Source: Owenia fusiformis | Lineage: Eukaryota > Annelida > Polychaeta > Sabellida > Oweniidae | Direction of reading: 5' to 3' | DNA length: 64,000 nt | NCBI GenBank assembly: GCA_903813345.2 | Contig: CAIIXF020000010.1 | Location: 5,633,169 to 5,697,168, forward strand | Shown here: positions 40,401-42,324 of the stretch, one piece after another | How the letters are laid out: the number at the start of each line of letters is the position of its first letter | Numbering within the stretch: position 1 is the first letter of the stretch | Made by a program: the position numbers and the translations under genes | The notes under the pieces: generated by a model | Database searches by the model: none | What the model was told of the DNA's origin: nothing | What the model saw: only the letters and a program-made list of their open reading frames with translations

Positions 40401-41236
40401 GAAGGTTTTAATTAAAGCGAAATAAATAGATGCATATTGATATTATCTTTTCTTCTTCTATGAACTGATTTATCAATAACCGTCCAAGTGAAATCACAGA
40501 TATTGTATATTAATTAAATGATTCGCTCAACTTCGTTTTTCTGTAGTTTAAAAAGATACAAGGTGTTAAAGATATTTCCAATATGTCTTAACATGCATAT
40601 TATTGATATTGCTATACATGTACGGTACTTTTTCATTTTTTGATTTGATACGAGTTGAGTTTTGCTCTCATTATTCCATTTCATGCCTTTTTCTAAAATT
40701 TTGAACAGAGTTGATTTCATTTTCAGGAAACTCCCCTGATTTTAAAGGTTCCTGGCAAAAAATAAAATCTTCAATATCTGCCTTATGTAATCAGTTATCT
40801 CAATTCCTTTTGATAAATTAAAGGTTGTAAAGGAAACATTGTTATGCTTTTTGATTACATGTACTTCCAACATTATATCTTTGCTGCCACTTTAAACACT
40901 TTATTTGCATTTGAAAAACTAAAACAATATTAAGCCATACATATTGTATATCATATCATTGTATTGGAAATTGAATATTCTTTCCAATGGTGTATAATTT
41001 TATAGTAAAATCCATTTTTACTCAGAATTTGTAGAAATTACTTATGAGAGTGGCATTTTTATTGGCCCACCTCGTATATGGCAACTAATCTCTAAGCAAA
41101 GATTTCTCATTCACATCGATTAGTAACTGAAATAAACATTTGTATATTTACAGGAACTCTGCTAGCATTGCGTGGCACTGGGAAACATAGTGATGAACTT
41201 CAACATCAACTCCAGTACAAAAACATAGGAATGTGA
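1332..41236 (+). CDS. FOCAD: Focadhesin (FOCAD), 33 coding exons, 5' end outside the window
   Basis: Focadhesin is a large HEAT/ARM-like helical protein reported at focal adhesions with vinculin and as a partner of the SKI RNA-decay complex. The spliced product is about 1,675 residues, against about 1,800 in human; only roughly the first 95 residues are missing. Diagnostic stretches include GLRLLTSLWQQQDR, RPHQHGADML, FLTSLVQHEVDNMPRG, SMLFCYDP, LPQAWAGFIERC, GLALGMLISKL, NYSYLPDTS and a C-terminal TLLALR. Exons (+): 1332-1418, 1880-1981, 2232-2415, 2631-2849, 3248-3335, 3697-3905, 4273-4518, 4939-5043, 6122-6351, 6600-6726, 9421-9555, 9887-10021, 10300-10411, 10667-10855, 11109-11323, 12397-12488, 12716-12757, 13096-13321, 28350-28607, 29218-29436, 30511-30630, 31126-31248, 31631-31705, 32521-32695, 32963-33169, 33565-33680, 33831-34000, 34501-34645, 34962-35158, 35328-35469, 35995-36186, 37517-37580, 41154-41236. 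All phases agree. A second possible last exon lies at 37716-37765. Two other genes sit antisense in its introns. Confidence 0.93.
1880..1981 (+). CDS. FOCAD: FOCAD exon 2
   Basis: The pyrimidine-rich CTCTGCTTCCAG acceptor gives the phase-2 frame reading GPPHPYITAVENKPDIW, a close match to the HPHPLITVLEHRPDCW segment of the human protein. It ends at ACC AG|GTACAG, phase 2. A longer open frame over the same bases is out of phase with both neighbours and is not the gene. Confidence 0.85.
2232..2415 (+). CDS. FOCAD: FOCAD exon 3
   Basis: Acceptor TGTATTTCAG, phase 2 in, phase 0 out at CAA|GTATGG. It reads IRQNALKIVSPFVKYALLDP, matching the helical repeat after the HPHP segment in focadhesin. 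Confidence 0.88.
2631..2849 (+). CDS. FOCAD: FOCAD exon 4
   Basis: Acceptor ATCTTTCCAG, phase 0 in and out, donor GAG|GTAAAA. It encodes 73 residues rich in leucine helices (QWKLLKELLYLSLSTC). Similarity to the human protein is weaker here, so the placement rests on frame, splice sites and order. Confidence 0.8.
2938..3077 (+). mobile_element. Short TGTCACC MITE
   Basis: Begins TGTCACTACCAGAAGTGGTGA and ends AACAAATGGCAAGTGATGAG before TTTTGCATATTAATGCCTTG. It is one of about eleven members in the window. Truncated relatives lie at about 1240-1322, 1700-1795 and 5570-5675 in neighbouring introns. Confidence 0.75.
3185..3247 (+). repeat. Three-copy tandem repeat abutting the exon 5 acceptor
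   Basis: The motif TTTATCCACATGTTTTATGY is repeated three times in a row. The last copy reads TTTAG and supplies the acceptor of FOCAD exon 5. Confidence 0.85.
3248..3335 (+). CDS. FOCAD: FOCAD exon 5
   Basis: Phase 0 in, phase 1 out at AT|GTGAGT. It reads EGEMLLGLASLMQRSIPSLQ, resembling the VELVIIGIALLLLQTPAS segment of human FOCAD. The acceptor is the last base pair of a three-copy, roughly 20-bp intronic tandem repeat (see 3185-3247). Confidence 0.82.
3697..3905 (+). CDS. FOCAD: FOCAD exon 6
   Basis: Acceptor AATTTTTAG, phase 1 in, phase 0 out at AAG|GTTTGT. It encodes a helical stretch with QIVAMPTPVTPATTTKKL, equivalent to the LLLVMPILQILSSTAL region of human focadhesin. Confidence 0.82.
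4273..4518 (+). CDS. FOCAD: FOCAD exon 7 (start of the DUF3730-type region)
   Basis: Acceptor TTTGTTCTCAG, phase 0 in and out, donor AAG|GTAGTT. It encodes 82 residues including DYSVFGVYTQLTERLS and ASDWLKHLAITIPSC, aligned with MYGTIFTAWRILEVM and ASDWLASVESLLP of human FOCAD. Confidence 0.9.
4939..5043 (+). CDS. FOCAD: FOCAD exon 8, source of a splice-site minisatellite
   Basis: Acceptor TTATCTTCCAG, phase 0 in and out, donor AAG|GTGAGA. It reads AATKYVILSALPSLAVHK, aligned with PILYNDILYTLPKLGVHK in human. The last 16-18 bases and the donor are copied nine more times in the following intron. Confidence 0.9.
5026..5562 (+). repeat. Minisatellite of about 53 bp x 10 containing an exon end and 5' splice site
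   Basis: Ten consecutive units each carry AGCCTGGCTGTACANAAGG and GTGAGAAGTCA, followed by a T-rich tract ending in TTTGCATAGTCAT. Unit 1 is the real end of FOCAD exon 8 with its donor. Units 2-10 are intronic. Most copies keep a good donor (AAG|GTGAGA) and a T-rich TTTTTTGCATAG that could act as an acceptor. Unit 5 has GGTGCAAAG and unit 9 has a two-base insertion, so not all copies are intact. Confidence 0.95.
6122..6351 (+). CDS. FOCAD: FOCAD exon 9
   Basis: Acceptor TTTTTTATTGCAG, phase 0 in, phase 2 out at AG|GTAAGA. It reads GLRLLTSLWQQQDRCFPYLQ and later SKAACIRDIC, nearly identical to TLRLLTSLWEKQDRVYPELQ and AKAASIRDIC of human FOCAD. This is one of the strongest family matches in the window. 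Confidence 0.95.
6600..6726 (+). CDS. FOCAD: FOCAD exon 10
   Basis: Acceptor TTCTTAATGTAG, phase 2 in, phase 0 out at GAG|GTAATC. It reads PHQHGADMLGPLSKMLN and ASLALQGIHALCKSE, matching PYQHGADMLAAISQVLN and ALVLQGLHALCQAE of the human protein. Confidence 0.95.
7561..8333. mobile_element. Inverted-repeat element TGTTCTCCCT...AGGGAGAACA
   Basis: Ends TGTTCTCCCT and AGGGAGAACA, flanked by CTG on both sides. Inside are a GC-rich cluster of GCGCCACGC motifs near 7580-7660 and a GCCGCGAAGCGGC palindrome near 8203. The superfamily is not clear. Confidence 0.65.
8371..8889. repeat. Foldback-like inverted repeat
   Basis: GGTTTGGTATCGATATGGC at 8371 is mirrored by GCCATATCGATACCAATCC at 8867. Inner arms at 8570-8645 and 8746-8822 are also reverse complements (ending CTCAATATT and AATATTGAG). 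Confidence 0.7.
9203..9379. mobile_element. Pogo/Tc1-like MITE
   Basis: TACAGTAAAACCTGTCTAA at one end and ATACAGGTTTTACTGTA at the other, consistent with TA target duplication. It ends 41 bases before FOCAD exon 11. Relatives: 25621-25774, 30636-30900, 47467-47555. Confidence 0.75.
9421..9555 (+). CDS. FOCAD: FOCAD exon 11
   Basis: Acceptor TGTATCTCCCAG, phase 0 in and out, donor CAG|GTAAAC. It reads VIDIRTTWAVLAPKLTKDDR and FSLVPSLAVET, matching VVCIRSTWNALSPKL and FSLVPSLTVNT in human FOCAD. Confidence 0.95.
9887..10021 (+). CDS. FOCAD: FOCAD exon 12
   Basis: Acceptor CTGTAATTCAG, phase 0 in and out, donor CAG|GTTAGT. It encodes FYWVVVESLWKFTLST and VVSAAYDALAQFPASHFKL, aligned with FKVQVLSFLWTHTQN and VANAAYRSLANFSAGEHTI. 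Confidence 0.93.
10300..10411 (+). CDS. FOCAD: FOCAD exon 13 (acidic linker)
   Basis: Acceptor TGTTGTGTTCAG, phase 0 in, phase 1 out. It contains an acidic run (EAEDDEEDSE) followed by PGDCFMKLLSALP, equivalent to the DDDEDVEDVD acidic loop and PGSCYLKLLSLTP in human FOCAD. Confidence 0.92.
10667..10855 (+). CDS. FOCAD: FOCAD exon 14
   Basis: Acceptor CATCATATTTCAG, phase 1 in and out. It reads FLTSLVQHEVDNMPRGVHH, almost the same as FFTSLVKQEMVNMPRGIYH in human FOCAD. Confidence 0.95.
11109..11323 (+). CDS. FOCAD: FOCAD exon 15
   Basis: Acceptor TATTTTCTCCAG, phase 1 in, phase 0 out at GAG|GTGAGT. It encodes SMLFCYDPQVEMGKDG, SHGRNYEKMLPVLL and MLLPQAWAGFIERCFYA, matching GMLFCYDVSMYQSKDG, ASRGRSFKQTSLAL and FLPQAWLAYMNRAYHA in human. 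Confidence 0.95.
11460..12272. mobile_element. Inverted-repeat element packed with GAACG motifs
   Basis: TA-flanked ends ACCCTACTATCACACC and GGTGTGATAGGGGGGT. The interior is dense in GAACG/CGTTC words. A second internal copy of the terminus (TATCACACCAAACAAGTT at 11855) indicates nesting or internal duplication. It fills FOCAD intron 15. Confidence 0.75.
12397..12488 (+). CDS. FOCAD: FOCAD exon 16
   Basis: Acceptor AATTTTTTAG, phase 0 in, phase 2 out at TG|GTAACT. It encodes a polar linker (QQQSKREDSEDWEQLD) ending AWIW at the junction, comparable to STAWLW in human FOCAD. Confidence 0.88.
12716..12757 (+). CDS. FOCAD: FOCAD exon 17 (42-bp microexon)
   Basis: A 42-bp exon with acceptor TGTATTTTCAG and donor AG|GTAATT, phase 2 in and out. 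It reads VRDKICEILKRAS, matching VRDMLTDEITKAA of human FOCAD. It is too short to stand alone but fits both neighbours exactly. Confidence 0.88.
13096..13321 (+). CDS. FOCAD: FOCAD exon 18, followed by a 15-kb intron
   Basis: Acceptor TTGTTTGTTTTCAG, phase 2 in, phase 0 out at TTG|GTGAGT. It reads NSILALAGLLTIVTSHTSTL and WKQIVCDTIMAIAEPAY, aligned with ALLALSSLAVVVSRHEASL and WVSMVLDTLLVIVDSHY. The next exon begins 15,028 bases later. Confidence 0.93.
13360..13784. mobile_element. MITE with GATGCGAGTAG termini, copy 1
   Basis: Ends GATGCGAGTAG and CTACTCGCACC. It shares GTTTCGCCACCAG and AACATGGCAGGGTATTACAA with the copy at 23755-24185; the two are clearly very similar along their whole length. 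Confidence 0.8.
14388..14436. repeat. Short hairpin repeat CATGGGCTTTCAA...TTGAAAACCCATG
   Basis: A small near-palindrome. Similar hairpins or half-hairpins occur at 22889-22916, 23487-23512, 28064-28105 and 29808-29850, all in FOCAD introns, with variable loops. Confidence 0.65.
15113..16177 (-). CDS. Class A (rhodopsin-like) peptide GPCR, single exon, nested in FOCAD intron 18
   Basis: A 354-residue seven-helix receptor for the plasma membrane. An N-terminal NHT glycosylation site lies at residues 17-19. Helices are at about 36-58, 68-92 (LESSDL with the conserved Asp at 78), 112-134 followed by ERY at 135-137, 156-175, 201-226, 252-276 (LLGNIP in place of CWxP) and 295-315 (STNFIIY in place of NPxxY). 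A Cys in the second outer loop (182) could pair with Cys 93 or 96. Cys332-333 may be palmitoylated. The overall look is that of the invertebrate FMRFamide-receptor-like family; the ligand cannot be deduced. The ATG at 16177 gives a full N-terminus. It is intronless and antisense to FOCAD. Frame and helices are certain; the subfamily is inference. Confidence 0.9.
   Translation of the reverse strand: MDDVTLIFDWPIITNDNHTENAKCEHSMTHAEEIGYVYIIPIICGLGIIYTIINIVVLSQRCLEGTPYTYLLALESSDLVTLMLVFPIGFVRCMSCNTQDSAGYGRRFYEVYIMLPFNNISATMSIWITMALAIERYLYVKRPLLSMKYCTIPNTRLIIAIIALGAITLNISYFIASKITDCNTYDLSEFGHSSLYIALSWIRALFRNFLPSLILTVLTCILIHSVCTWKIPHHDSEHRYCKEHHHIMTNHQLTMVLICIIFVSLLGNIPIAFAFRGVATPIFGNLNTDLYRNYRLVANILELVATSTNFIIYCTMDRRFKIVLKDVATRWCCPWKRRNLAVHSANAPAAEQHL
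16178..22900 (+). other. FOCAD intron 18, upstream of the nested GPCR: no gene seen
   Basis: AT-rich intronic DNA. Short ORFs lack splice support or recognisable protein sequence. A decayed reverse TGTCACC copy lies at 21335-21430. The GPCR promoter should lie just above 16177, but I see no clear core motif. Confidence 0.6.
22914..23050 (+). repeat. Repeat with GGGGTTTCACTAGAATTTCT, uninterrupted copy
   Basis: Shares GGGGTTTCACTAGAATTTCT and GAAAACAACAGGCAAAATTA with 50479-51391, but continues directly into AACATGGGAAAGTTGAAAAG. It is the empty-site form of that locus. Confidence 0.75.
23755..24185. mobile_element. MITE with GATGCGAGTAG termini, copy 2
   Basis: Same family as 13360-13784, in the same intron and orientation. 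Ends AGATGCGAGTAG and CTACTCGCATCT. Fragments of the family are visible near 22805-22885 and, reversed, at 62545-62600. Confidence 0.8.
24186..26320 (+). other. FOCAD intron 18, middle part: no gene seen
   Basis: AT-rich intronic DNA with no supported coding exon. It contains a decayed pogo-like MITE at about 25621-25774 with TACAGT and ACTGTA ends and internal GTGGAACAC motifs. Confidence 0.6.
26325..26997. mobile_element. GC-rich PIF/Harbinger-like MITE
   Basis: Termini TGGCCTAGTCACATAGCCCG and CGGGCTATGTGACTAGGCCA (26 bp mirrored), flanked by TTA on both sides (26322-26324 and 26998-27000), the 3-bp duplication expected of PIF/Harbinger elements. The interior is a GC island in AT-rich DNA, built from CGGCCG and ACCGAGCTC words. 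Open frames inside it on both strands are low-complexity by-products. Confidence 0.8.
27001..28170 (+). other. FOCAD intron 18, last part: no gene seen
   Basis: Unique-looking AT-rich intronic DNA apart from the hairpin repeat at 28064-28105. No exon with splice support. Confidence 0.55.
28173..28310 (-). mobile_element. Short TGTCACC MITE, reverse orientation
   Basis: Reads AACAAGGCATTATCATGCAA at one end and GGAGACTATAACAATATG at the other, the reverse of the family consensus. It ends about 40 bases before FOCAD exon 19. A decayed reverse copy lies at 21335-21430. Confidence 0.7.
28350..28607 (+). CDS. FOCAD: FOCAD exon 19 (start of the C-terminal focadhesin domain)
   Basis: Acceptor ATATATTTTCAG, phase 0 in and out, donor AAG|GTATGA. 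It encodes 86 residues including LTGRLPGQPGADDSS and HHGLALGMLISKLFEE, matching LTARLPGKPSADES and HMGLALGMFLSRLCEE. Human has about five more residues at the exon 18/19 join; a missed microexon in the intron is possible but not required. Confidence 0.94.
29218..29436 (+). CDS. FOCAD: FOCAD exon 20
   Basis: Acceptor TTGTGTTTTTAG, phase 0 in and out, donor GAA|GTATGT. It reads KALDVLEDSCCFDTTIEGRS and AILGLGVALTTV, matching KSLDALENCCFDTSLE and CILGVGLVLSLM in human FOCAD. Confidence 0.94.
30511..30630 (+). CDS. FOCAD: FOCAD exon 21
   Basis: Acceptor AATCTTTTACAG, phase 0 in and out, donor CAG|GTAATT. It encodes 40 residues (FCVSIVTAVAYNVNIL, INSVVDTLYQNLI) equivalent to the YTLSCVCTSAFSAGII and VMNTLRLLVE helices of human FOCAD. 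Confidence 0.9.
30636..30900. mobile_element. Pogo/Tc1-like MITE with internal duplication
   Basis: Begins TACAGTAGAACCTTTGTAAG and ends CTACTATATACTGTA. The inner GTGAGGTGTTCCACTT and GGTTCATNAACNTGGAGTAA units are repeated two to three times. It starts five bases after the FOCAD exon 21 boundary. Confidence 0.7.
31126..31248 (+). CDS. FOCAD: FOCAD exon 22
   Basis: Acceptor TTCCTTGTAG, phase 0 in and out, donor AAG|GTAACA. It reads SLSLGLLCYSVGQTGHNAIE, matching GFALALGNIVHGLSVCGHGK in human. Confidence 0.9.
31631..31705 (+). CDS. FOCAD: FOCAD exon 23
   Basis: A 75-bp exon, phase 0 in and out, acceptor ATATTTTCCAG and donor AAG|GTATGT. It reads RVSCLTGLLALTGSERNFL, aligned with TMLCLAALHGMVALVGSEGDVM. 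Confidence 0.9.
32521..32695 (+). CDS. FOCAD: FOCAD exon 24
   Basis: Acceptor TTTTTGCTTTCCAG, phase 0 in, phase 1 out. It reads VISLAIQQTTNMKDVGSVSH and LCYMLGHFYSS, equivalent to VIRTLTQVISVSGVIGLQSN and AVWLLGHLHLS of human FOCAD. Confidence 0.9.
32963..33169 (+). CDS. FOCAD: FOCAD exon 25
   Basis: Acceptor TCGGTATTTCAG, phase 1 in and out. It reads VPGNYSYLPDTSVLRAVFD and PPVQWAGILSSMMRLPY, closely matching VPTDYSYLPESSFIGAAIG and PPVNWAALLSPLMRLNF in human FOCAD. Confidence 0.95.
33220..33355 (+). mobile_element. Short TGTCACC MITE
   Basis: Begins ATGTCATCACCAGAAGTGAT and ends GGCAGGTGGTTACATTTTGC before ATGTTAATGCCTTG, in FOCAD intron 25. Confidence 0.75.
33565..33680 (+). CDS. FOCAD: FOCAD exon 26
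   Basis: Acceptor GCTTCATTTCAG, phase 1 in, phase 0 out at CCA|GTAAGT. It reads CLKVAIAQSSTSSSAVLFL and LLPPLFYSLP, comparable to CLEIMVTQAQSSQNAAALL and VTPPLIHSLS. Confidence 0.92.
33827..33836 (+). promoter_or_regulatory. FOCAD: Recursive-splice-like junction TTAG|GTAAGT
   Basis: The exon 27 acceptor is followed at once by the perfect donor consensus GTAAGT. Such juxtaposed sites can be used to remove long introns in steps or to skip the exon. Confidence 0.45.
33831..34000 (+). CDS. FOCAD: FOCAD exon 27, begins with a donor-like GTAAGT
   Basis: Acceptor TTGGTTTTAG, phase 0 in, phase 2 out. It encodes LALGKLPILVKSLPVTALKT and a polar tail. The exon's first six bases are GTAAGT, so the junction reads TTTTAG|GTAAGT, which looks like a recursive-splicing site. 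Confidence 0.85.
34153..34490 (+). repeat. Minisatellite of about 39 bp x 8 beside FOCAD exon 28
   Basis: Eight units of ATGTTCATGTATTTCTGATC followed by CAGCACATAAAAAAGACCC, ending 10-20 bases before the exon 28 acceptor. On the - strand it leaves an open frame repeating DQKYMNMGLFYV, a by-product of the repeat. Confidence 0.9.
34501..34645 (+). CDS. FOCAD: FOCAD exon 28
   Basis: Acceptor TTCTTATATTTCAG, phase 2 in, phase 0 out at AAG|GTAAAG. It reads CSLEGLYEALRVPDPPQS and VEKLYPQLPSLTK, aligned with CPSALHGLSQAMKLPSPAH and TGKIFDLLPNKI. Confidence 0.9.
34962..35158 (+). CDS. FOCAD: FOCAD exon 29
   Basis: Acceptor GCAATTTTAG, phase 0 in, phase 2 out at TG|GTAAGA. It reads IITLAKCMFEIPDVIVDRL and MIVRCYLVSSGHQDI, matching YISIAKCLLEMTDDDANRI and AFVKLYLVSQGRFPL in human FOCAD. 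Confidence 0.93.
35328..35469 (+). CDS. FOCAD: FOCAD exon 30
   Basis: Acceptor TTTTTATTCCAG, phase 2 in, phase 0 out at AAA|GTATGT. It encodes LEMYLVQCLHKMAGKKLES and LVQWLVSLMGLIASI, comparable to VLAWMILHSLYQARIVS and MEWLLELMGYIRNV. Confidence 0.9.
35640..35722. repeat. Short hairpin GTGACGTGAAATATGCCT...AGGCATATTTCACGTCAT
   Basis: Two 17-18-base arms in mirror orientation around a 40-base loop, in FOCAD intron 30. MITE-like. Confidence 0.65.
35995..36186 (+). CDS. FOCAD: FOCAD exon 31
   Basis: Acceptor TGTTATTTTAG, phase 0 in and out, donor AAG|GTACAG. It encodes 64 residues with LCAFLTTRIPPLCLRLV and LPKLALQHPWNQALTK, equivalent to FLCLIFATAVVAWAD and LLLLMQKEPWKEQTQK of human FOCAD. 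Confidence 0.9.
36861..37308. mobile_element. hAT-type MITE with intact 8-bp target duplication
   Basis: Termini TAGTGGTGCAACTTG and CAAGTTGCACCACTA, flanked on both sides by GTGCATAC (36853-36860, 37309-37316). CTCGAGTA words recur inside. It lies in FOCAD intron 31. Confidence 0.88.
37517..37580 (+). CDS. FOCAD: FOCAD exon 32
   Basis: Acceptor AACTTATTTCCAG, phase 0 in, phase 1 out at TGTG|GTAAGT. It reads MIDWMIKMSETGDYEMRKTL, matching FIEWLFSIMESPKE and the DLLKA helix. Two downstream exons are in phase with it. Confidence 0.9.
37716..37765 (+). CDS. FOCAD: FOCAD alternative proximal last exon
   Basis: Acceptor TTTCGTTTAG, phase 1 in. It adds EIATAFKMETIQKGKK and a TAA stop, with an AATAAA signal 213 bases downstream at 37978. 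It is in phase with exon 32. It lacks the TLLxLR motif of other focadhesins, so it would give a short C-terminal variant. It could also be an unused lookalike. Confidence 0.5.
37978..38011 (+). terminator. FOCAD: Polyadenylation signals for the proximal FOCAD end
   Basis: AATAAA occurs at 37978-37983 and again at 38006-38011, downstream of the stop at 37765. Both are correctly oriented to end a short FOCAD transcript before the nested kinase gene. Confidence 0.5.
38645..40279 (-). CDS. PKDCC/VLK-like secretory-pathway kinase, single exon, nested in the last FOCAD intron
   Basis: About 544 residues from the first ATG (a second in-frame ATG follows two codons later). A short basic N-terminus and one membrane segment (residues 9-25, RIIFLCIIVGGFLVLYL) mark a type II Golgi or secreted protein. 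A Ser/Pro/Gly-rich stem contains an ESKG/ESxG motif three or more times. The kinase-like domain starts near residue 196: glycine loop LGKGCTKEAYRG, VAIK lysine near 218, a possible catalytic Asp in LLND (397), a possible metal-binding Asp in IDVE (415), then CDG...NLYN, which mirrors CEGMNEKRNLYN of vertebrate PKDCC. PKDCC (VLK) phosphorylates tyrosines on secreted proteins. The usual HRD and DFG are altered, as in that family. The lack of introns suggests a retroposed copy. POMK and DIPK families are less likely. Confidence 0.8.
   Translation of the reverse strand: MTMKLKKSRIIFLCIIVGGFLVLYLKTFKTVSLHKTQVPHGPLEHKSTLVAQGRNNSVRSIRVVGLKESKGPSGPHESVGPHKAIELSEKVEQQTSLSPFTSTGLQESKGLHILHVHTSTRPIGSARSQESNGLRKSQQPHASQGQNLSAVKRHKQRYYRYMVETYRAQQGFSLPTPQGNYEITCKNIHKVKHLNYLGKGCTKEAYRGVFNGKDVAIKYQRKFENNTFPCTGSNQSSDYIKSLISMRAVFEILVVDLLMKHTEYVVPMMGYCIEGGYTLEQIINNEVSLIDISATVVVELAKPYDNPNTYLDTDHKLKWHGEHVRILNEFQIISNQSGILTAKMPLHNLVNEHYSTSSSFRSVINKAVSWQLRHLYILANLTVIAENIPEGPILLNDLTSGNWAHTESFKPQIIDVEAFLFKDPVCADTQSTSIRFKERQKLIRVIGSKTTDQCLAVGLKCDNITRVCDGFYSNVNLYNVVLPYLDAVLELLDIVTPGGDVKGDASHGVYRKIWSALSSLKLQIQDFKISPNQTYAILGDIGPE
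41154..41236 (+). CDS. FOCAD: FOCAD distal last exon
   Basis: Acceptor TATATTTACAG, phase 1 in. Joined to exon 32 it reads LCGTLLALRGTGKHSDELQH and ends YKNIGM-stop, matching the KATLLSLRVLPEFKKKAVW end of human focadhesin. That similarity makes this the ancestral terminal exon. The preceding intron (37581-41153) contains the kinase gene on the other strand. Confidence 0.82.
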
Positions 41237-41413
41237 TAAAGATTAATTCATAGAAAAAGACTTATGAAGCTATATTATGAGAACTTTGACTTTAAAAGAG
41301 ATATTGTCAGTCAGAGATGGCAACTTTTCTGCTCCTTTGTATTTTTTTTACATACGAAAGTGGAATTCATTTTTTTAATGTATACACCACCTACCAGATT
41401 CGGACTCTAACAT

Positions 41414-41485
41414 AAATGGTGTAGATTTGTTATAAATGGTGTAGATTTGTTATAAATGGTGTAGATTTGTTATAAATGTTGTTGA
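41414..41485 (+). repeat. 20-bp tandem repeat in the FOCAD 3' untranslated region
   Basis: AAATGGTGTAGATTTGTTAT is repeated three times with a fourth decayed copy, just before the AATAAA at 41501. Confidence 0.9.
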
Positions 41486-41500
41486 TTTTACGACAAAATT

Positions 41501-41506
41501 AATAAA
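41501..41506 (+). terminator. FOCAD: Polyadenylation signal for the distal FOCAD end
   Basis: AATAAA lies 265 bases after the distal stop codon, inside AATTAATAAAGGC. Confidence 0.6.
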
Positions 41507-41682
41507 GGCTACACAAAAATATTGATTTTGTGTTGATTCTAAAGGTGAGAGCCCAAAGGTTGTTGACTGGTTCAAAAAATGGTGTCTATTGGGTACATGT
41601 AATCATTTACAAAATTATATTCCAGGATTTAAACTACCTAATATTCATGTTCTGTTCCATTGTTTTTTGTAAGTCGTATCAA

Positions 41683-41805
41683 GGTATTAACATGCAAAAT
41701 TTTACCACATGCTATTTGTTACAGACACTGGCTGCCTAATGCCAATCACCAAACATTGGCCACCATCCACAAAAAAGTTGGTGACTATAACAATATGTCA
41801 CAACG
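41683..41805 (-). mobile_element. Short TGTCACC MITE, reverse orientation
   Basis: Begins GGTATTAACATGCAAAATTT and ends GTTGGTGACTATAACAATAT then GTCACAAC, just beyond the FOCAD 3' end. Confidence 0.7.
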
Positions 41806-42000
41806 AGAAATGTAAAACTACATTTACTGTACTGTACTGTACATGGTTTATGGTTCTTTTCGTAATTATGCTTTTAGAAAATTCTGTTAGCAAGTAGTTT
41901 TTTTTTGTATTATCATCTGCGGTGAAATATATCTGAGATATGACTGATACATGTAGCTACATTTATATTTTTCATTGTGTTGACTCTAGTTAATGTCTTC

Positions 42001-42320
42001 GCCGGGTTGGCCTAGTGGTTAAGGCATTGGTCTGAAAAGCAGGAAGTCTGGCTTCATGCTGAAAAGTAGAGGTCCTGGGTTCAAACCCAGGTCACAGCAC
42101 TTCTTGTGATTTGTCTTTGACCTATGACTGCTGACCTATACTGGCGATTACTAGAGTGCTGCTGACTCGATAAAAGGCTGGCGCTGGCTAGAATTGTCTA
42201 TGGTTCTAGCCAGGATAAAGATACCAGTTCTTCAACTCGACAATGGGAAGAACTGCTCTACCTTAGTGACTAATATGTCATGATATGACATCTAAAATAA
42301 GTCGATAAAAGATATATATA
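42001..42320 (+). mobile_element. tRNA-derived SINE
   Basis: The 5' part has a Pol III A box (TGGCCTAGTGG, 42008) and B box (GGTTCAAACCC, 42078). The acceptor arms do not pair, so it is not a working tRNA. A unique body of about 200 bases follows (ACTCGATAAAAGGCTGGCGC), then a (TA)n-type tail at 42310-42324. Confidence 0.65.
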
Positions 42321-42324
42321 TATA

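Noticed and set aside
42001-42101. Functional tRNA gene
   Set aside because: A and B boxes are present but the acceptor arms do not pair and the A-B spacing is too long; it continues into a SINE body.
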